Assembly (NCBI RefSeq): GCF_038396675.1 | Contig: NC_088932.1 | Coordinates: forward strand, 25,605,001-25,669,000 | From: Hydra vulgaris | Taxonomy: Eukaryota > Cnidaria > Hydrozoa > Anthoathecata > Hydridae | Direction of reading: 5' to 3' | DNA: 64,000 bases | Shown: positions 59,271-64,000 of the stretch, one piece after another | How the letters are laid out: every line of letters begins with the position of its first letter | Position numbering within the stretch: position 1 is the first letter of the stretch | The notes under the pieces: generated by a model | The model's input: the letters and a program-made list of their open reading frames with translations, nothing else | Told to the model about the DNA's origin: nothing | Database searches by the model: none | Translations under genes and position numbers: made by a program

Positions 59271-60367
59271 ACAAATTAAGAAAGTACTTGGAGACTTTAT
59301 AGAGAAGAGGAGGTTTTATTTTGTATAATTAAAGTTACTTTTAGTAAAAGTAACTTTAATTATACAAAATAAGTCTCTTCTTCTCTATAACTCAATGCAA
59401 CTAAGGCATGGTACACGTTTTTCCGAACAAAGTTTTTTCAATTACAATATATGTAAGTTTTTTTATCAAAAAGTATGACATATTTGGTATGTATGGAAAG
59501 ATTATTTTAACCACTATTATAATCTGGTAAAAGTTATGCGACTATATAAAATCGTCAAGCGTAGTTTTCATTTAGAAAAGATGTAGTTTTCAACATAAAG
59601 TACCTTGGGGCTCGGCTATAGATAAGTTTATGGATTTGATTTTTTCATAAAAGCATGTTTTGGTGTTTGTTTTCAATGAATGTAACTTGACATTTATCCA
59701 TCAAAAAAAGTTATCCATCAAAAACCATTTTATCCATAAAAATTGAAGTTATTATTTTCAATACCACACCTAAATGAGTATGTTTAACGATAATGTCACG
59801 TTAGATTCAGATAAACTATGGTAGTGTTAATTTTTCTACAAAAGTTAATTTTTGTCTAAATAAACATAGCTTTTAGCCCCATTTAAAAAACTCTTTTCGG
59901 TATTTAGTATCATTTTTTAAAATACTGGGGGCTTAATCGGCCATCTTGAAAAAATAATTTATTCCATTCAGAATGCGTAAACAATTAAAAAACAGAGGCG
60001 GCAAACTTTATAAACAAGTTACTTTCATTATCATACTCGTTTCGTTTTTATGTCAGTTGTAAACTTCAATTGACATTTGATTTCTTTTATCTTTGTAACA
60101 ATAATTTAAAATTAACATAAGTTACATTTAACTTATTGTTATATAAACAATTATATCTTTGAACACTAAAGTCGATAGAAATATCTATTATGGCTTCAGT
60201 AATGTATAAATACTTTTTGTTGTTAGCACAGCGCAAAATGAAATATATATTACATAATTCATTCCAACTACTTTTGAATGTAGCATATTTTTTTAAATAT
60301 TTTACGAGTTTGTTTGTTCTATGCCTTAGTTGCATTGAGAAAGTCTCCAAGTACTTTCTTAATTTGT
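59271..60367. mobile_element. Region bounded by exact 28-bp inverted repeats
   Basis: ACAAATTAAGAAAGTACTTG... (59271-59298) and its exact inverse (60340-60367) enclose about 1.1 kb with no recognisable protein. It may be a small DNA element or another trace of the palindrome-forming process seen next to it. A target duplication is not clear. Confidence 0.55.
59299..59391. repeat. Near-perfect palindrome, ~44-bp arms
   Basis: The centre is TTACTTTTAGTAAAAGTAA. The inner 28 bp per arm are exact (ATTTTGTATAATTAAAGTTA...), while the outer TATAGAGAAGAGGAG/CTCTTCTTCTCTATA parts have a few differences. Confidence 0.9.
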
Positions 60368-60369
60368 CT

Positions 60370-61110
60370 TACTTAAAAACGTCTGCAATCTTTTTCAAGC
60401 TACTTTGTCTGACTTTATTCAAAGCGGACAACTAACTCCAATGTAAGACAATCTACTCCGGAGTAAAATGTCCTACCGGACAGTTGACTCTGACGGACAG
60501 TTTTCTCCGTGACAGTATAGTCATAAGAAATATATTTATTCTTATGACTATGATACGCGCATTCATAATGACACTTTCGTTAAATATAGCTCTTTATTGT
60601 TTAAAAGTGAAAGTTAAAGCGAAAGGAATTTTATGGAATTTTGTGCTAAAAGTACCACGCCGTATAAGAGTCAATTTCTCATAAGACGATTTTGTCCAAC
60701 TAATGTTGCATGAAAGTAAAGTTTGGACTATCTATAAAATTTTAACAAGTATGTTAAATTTCATCATTAGGGATGTACAAAATAGATTTGGTTTTGCACG
60801 AATCTGCTTTTTATATGTTTTTGGATATCATCAAGTAATGAGGCCCAATAATTTTTTCCACTCCGCTACCGTAACATAAATGTAACGACATCTGTGAATT
60901 ATTATTATTTTTGTAACAAATTCTATTTTTGTAATGAAATATACTGGGTACTATAACTACAGCCTACATGTTAAGTATATTAGCCAAATTTAACGACATA
61001 AAAAATTTAATTTATGTGAAGATGTCTGCTCCGTTACTGACATTTGCTAATTATTTATTATTTAAAAGCAAAACAGTGTAAGTTACATTTTAAATTAAAG
61101 GGAAAATCTT
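60370..61110. other. No gene seen
   Basis: A cluster of CCGGAGT / GGACAGT words (60450-60512) suggests a small MITE end. Otherwise AT-rich DNA. Confidence 0.5.
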
Positions 61111-61114
61111 AGTA

Positions 61115-61362
61115 TAGGGGAGATGGGGGCACCTTGATCCTTTTCAGGGTTTATGGTTGATTACTTGAAAACCATTGCATACAACACTACCATATTCAAT
61201 ATTTTAAAAAGAATATTTATTTCTTTATTCAAATCAACAAGCTAATTTTGGTATAAATAATATTTAGTTAGCTAAAACTCAACTTTTTAACATCACCTAC
61301 AAAGGATCAAGGTGCCCCTTATGTGGGGCACCTTGATCTGCACTATGGGGCACTTTGATCCT
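61115..61362. mobile_element. MITE with GGGGCACCTTGATC repeats
   Basis: The left end AGGGGAGATGGGGGCACCTT is inverted at about 61296-61325. The motif GGGGCAC(C/T)TTGATC recurs twice more to 61362. It resembles TA-flanked mariner-like MITEs; a TATA precedes the left end and follows the right. Confidence 0.6.
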
Positions 61363-61591
61363 ATAAACAGTTTTTTACAAAATCAATAAAATGTTGGCAA
61401 TAAAGCATAATTAAAAACATAGTTCTACACATTTCTGCTGAGAGGTTCACATTTAAAGATTAGTGCAACAGTTTTTTCATCAGAAATCTTAAGAAATGTT
61501 TGCAAAAACTGAAAAATCAAAGTCGAAAATCAAATGTCGACCCAAACGAGCCGTGCCACCATGCTTCATTGGATCGGGAAGCTTGCAGACG

Positions 61592-61593
<2 letters not shown>

Positions 61594-61622
<29 letters not shown>

Positions 61623-62895
61623 ATTTTTTTATTTGCCGTTTGAAAAAAATTTAAAATCTTAATTTATAAAAACAAATATTTACATGACTGGGGCTTGAAG
61701 AAGAAAAAATTAATCTTATCATTAACCCCCCCCCCCCCAAAAAAAATGCATATTCATCAAATAAAATGTTTTAACAAAATGCAAAAAATAAAATATATAA
61801 CGTTTAAAATATTTAGTAATTCAAAGAGTATTTATATTTAAGAACTGATTAGTAAAATAAGATGATATATAAGTATTAATATTACAAAAAGAATTTACAA
61901 TAACTTTTTTTAATAAAAATTGAAATTATAAAATTTTACAATATTTTTAGTAATTAGTATTTCAAATAATAAAACTTAAAAAAATCGTTTGTAAATTCAA
62001 AACTTATAAGATAAGAAATACATTTACAATAGCAGACTATTGTTTAGAATATTAAATATAATATTAAAGAGTAATTAGTAGGTTAATTTTTGTTTTTGTT
62101 TGCTAGTTTAAAAAGCTTTTTAAAAGAACTTTAATTCATTTTCATGTATCATCAGTAATTGCTTAAGTTTTGTTTTAAACTGGTTTAAAGAATAATTAGA
62201 TTTCAGCTCATTATTTAATATTGTATTCCACAGCTTAGGACCTCGGTTAGCAATTGAGAATTTGGTTGCTGAATAATGTGTTTTGGATTGAATGTAATTG
62301 TTTTTTGAAAATCTGGTAGGGTATATGTGGTTTATTTTTTCAAAAAGTGAATTAAATAACATTGGTGATATTTTTTTATCAAGTTTAAACATGAAGATAA
62401 GAATATGGTAAAGGTTTAGTTTATATACATTTAGAATATTAAGTTTATTAAATAATGTTTGAGTGTGAGAGAAACGGTCTACGTTTGTAATTATCCTTAT
62501 AGCCTGTTTTTGTTTACTAAACAGTTTTTTTACTTTTGTTGCGTTTGTGCTGCACCAAGCAACGTTTGCATAATTTAAGTAGCAATGAATTAAAGAAAAA
62601 TATAAGTTTTTTAAACAAGATAGATTTAAAAACTGCTTGGCTTTATACAAAACACCTATATTTTTTGATATTTTATTTTCAATTAGACCTATGTGGTCCC
62701 TCCAGGTTAAATTTTCATCCAGAACCACACCTAAAAATTTTATTGATTGCTCTCTTTTTAATAATGCGTTATCAATAAAAAGATCAGGAAGTTTTAATGG
62801 AATATCTTGTTTTTTATGAAGACGATGGAACAAAGTGTATTTGGATTTATTGATGTTCAAAGATAGTTTGTTTGATTTGAACCATTGGGTTCATC
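61594..62895 (-). mobile_element. 5'-truncated LINE (CR1/Jockey type), 3' half
   Basis: An open frame of about 258 codons runs from about 62895 to the stop at 62120. It begins inside the reverse-transcriptase domain with WFKSNKLSLNINKSKYTLFH and continues SIKFLGVVLDENLTWRDHI. Next are ENKISKNIGVLYKAKQFLNL, CYLNYANVAWCSTNATKVKK, KQKQAIRIITNVDRFSHT, and finally IANRGPKLWN and FKTKLKQLL. These are the standard post-catalytic motifs of LINE ORF2 proteins, and there is no internal stop, so the insertion is fairly young. The catalytic YADD part and everything upstream are missing (5' truncation). A 29-bp T-run at about 61594-61622 (A-tail on the minus strand) is a plausible 3' end. Confidence 0.85.
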
Positions 62896-63986
62896 TCTGA
62901 TATCATCTCTGATAAACTTGTATAATTGCTCACAGACAGAGATGAATTTATATGATTTTAAATTTTCTCTTTTCAAATATTTGAGCATTCGTACATTTTC
63001 TTCTTCACAGATTTGTCCAACATAATGAATCGTTTTCTTTTTCGTATCAAATTTAACGAGAACAAAATCCTCCACATTCAGTGAATCAAAGTCAAAGTTC
63101 AGGTCTGATGATTCAACTATCTGTTGAGAAGATATCACGTCAAGATCATTTTCACTGTCATCACTTTCAAGCAGTGGTAGGCCATCAATATTATCAGAAT
63201 CATTGGAAAGTTCCATTGGCTCATCGTCTTCAACGGCTGCACTTGTAGCATTTTTTTTCTTGATACATTTTATCTTTCGAAGCCTCAACTCTTCCTCAAA
63301 CTCATCATCGGATTCTTCAAACTGAAGTCTTGTAGGAGCACTTTTTGTTTTAGGTTTTGTTGTGGTCTTTTTTAAATTTTTTTGAACAGTTGAAACTTTT
63401 TTTTGGTCGGTTTTTTTGTTTTGTTTTTTTCTTTTGCTAAACAAATCTCATTTCGAACTGGAGTGTCTGTCAAAATTCTTGTTTTTTGTTGCCTACTTTT
63501 AAATTATTTTTTTCTGGCTGGAGCCTTCGGAAAGGGTCTCAGAACTTCAGGTGTTATGACATTCCGGATTGCTGTTACGGCAACAGATAATCCTGCTTCG
63601 GCAACAGATGGTCCTGCTAATTCAGAAGAGTCTCGCTCATCTAAGCTAGCCATTTCCTGCTGATTTTCATCGGGGTTCGATACAATAGTTTTTGTAATAT
63701 CTGCAATGATTTCTGGATGTTCAACAGTAGGAGGAGTAGGTTCTGGACGATCGGTCACTGATGCTGCCAGAAATTCGTCAGCTGTGAAAATGTCCGGGTT
63801 AAATGGTTTGATTCCGGCAACTTTAAATCCTGACTCAATGTTTGATTTTGTAAAAACTTTACCATATGCTTCACACACAATCGGAACAATGTCATAAATA
63901 GTCATCGGTCTCGGACTGCTGACTAGCCAATTGCCACATGCCGCATTGTAATACCTCTTCAGAGGCCCATACACAGATCTGTCCAA
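62887..63986 (-). pseudogene. pogo/Tigger-like DDE_1 transposase, C-terminal part, cut by LINE
   Basis: The gene enters from the right edge with VYGPLKRYYNAACGNWL, RPMTIYDIVPIVCEAYGKVF, NIESGFKVAGIKPFNPDIF and VTDRPEPTPP. This is the region after the catalytic core in pogo/Tigger-like proteins of invertebrates. The frame is lost after ARKK (63504) and the text continues as TRILTDTPVRNEI in another frame. It is then open again in the lower part with an acidic, Ser-rich linker (ESDDEFEEELRLRK) and the C-terminal module VEDFVLVKFDTKKKTIHYVG...VRMLKYLKRENLKSYKF. That module closes at about 62890, where the sequence turns into the LINE. The catalytic part lies outside the window. Stop/frame changes and the insertion make it a pseudogene. 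Confidence 0.78.
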
Positions 63987-64000
63987 CGGTTGCAGCTTGT

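Overview
The window looks like transposon-dense, very A+T-rich DNA from an invertebrate animal genome. The mix of families (hAT, Transib/RAG1-like, a Chapaev-like element with a RAG1-like zinc-binding exon, PIF/Harbinger, pogo/Tigger, CR1/Jockey-type LINEs, a tRNA-derived SINE), long (TA)n runs and many perfect hairpins fit a cnidarian, most likely a Hydra-like genome. The species is an inference; no sequence search was possible. No prokaryotic, viral, rRNA or CRISPR features were found. The only convincing host gene is an intact intronless rhodopsin-class GPCR on the minus strand (40849-41856).

Layout. 1-2600: broken hAT transposase (+) with a G-rich terminal region. 4015-4646: 3' end of a LINE reverse transcriptase (-), abutted by a poly-C MITE. 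5202-6898: a short Transib-like element with the termini CACAGTG/CACTGTG and a 5-bp CGTCG target duplication. 9029-9902: a 17-bp satellite. 12332-15492: a 3.2-kb transposon with an 8-bp target duplication and a broken multi-exon transposase of a family I cannot name. 15501-18811: a degraded PIF/Harbinger element with both of its usual genes (DDE nuclease and Myb/SANT-like protein, both -).

19754-35978 is a four-level nest. An outer hAT-like element with long terminal inverted repeats is interrupted at 22975-34556 by an 11.6-kb element with terminal CACTGTG, a ~120-bp inverted repeat and a 4-bp AGTT target duplication. This insert carries a gene whose four proposed exons join into one open frame of 653 codons: an N-terminal zinc-binding region resembling the RAG1 N-terminus, then a DDE-type transposase-like region. 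Its first intron is invaded by an 8-kb element (23597-31607) that contains a tandem duplication of most of itself, and each duplicate carries a mariner-like MITE.

36402-37206 holds two small MITEs, one with a perfect 8-bp target duplication. 37215-40790 is mostly minisatellites and (TA)n. After the GPCR come more minisatellites, a pogo/Tigger-type gene with several introns but homopolymer frameshifts (47960-49696), a tRNA-derived SINE (49783), a 1.2-kb inverted-repeat element (51086-52308), a second RAG1-core/Transib-like pseudogene (about 53760-55800, -), diverged ~170-bp repeats, a cluster of exceptionally perfect palindromes (58652-59391), and a 5'-truncated LINE inserted into the C-terminal coding part of another pogo/Tigger-like gene that runs off the right edge.

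The strongest theme is three separate sequences related to the ancestry of V(D)J recombination: a Transib element with RSS-like ends, a RAG1-core-like pseudogene, and an open-frame element joining a RAG1-N-like zinc domain to a transposase.
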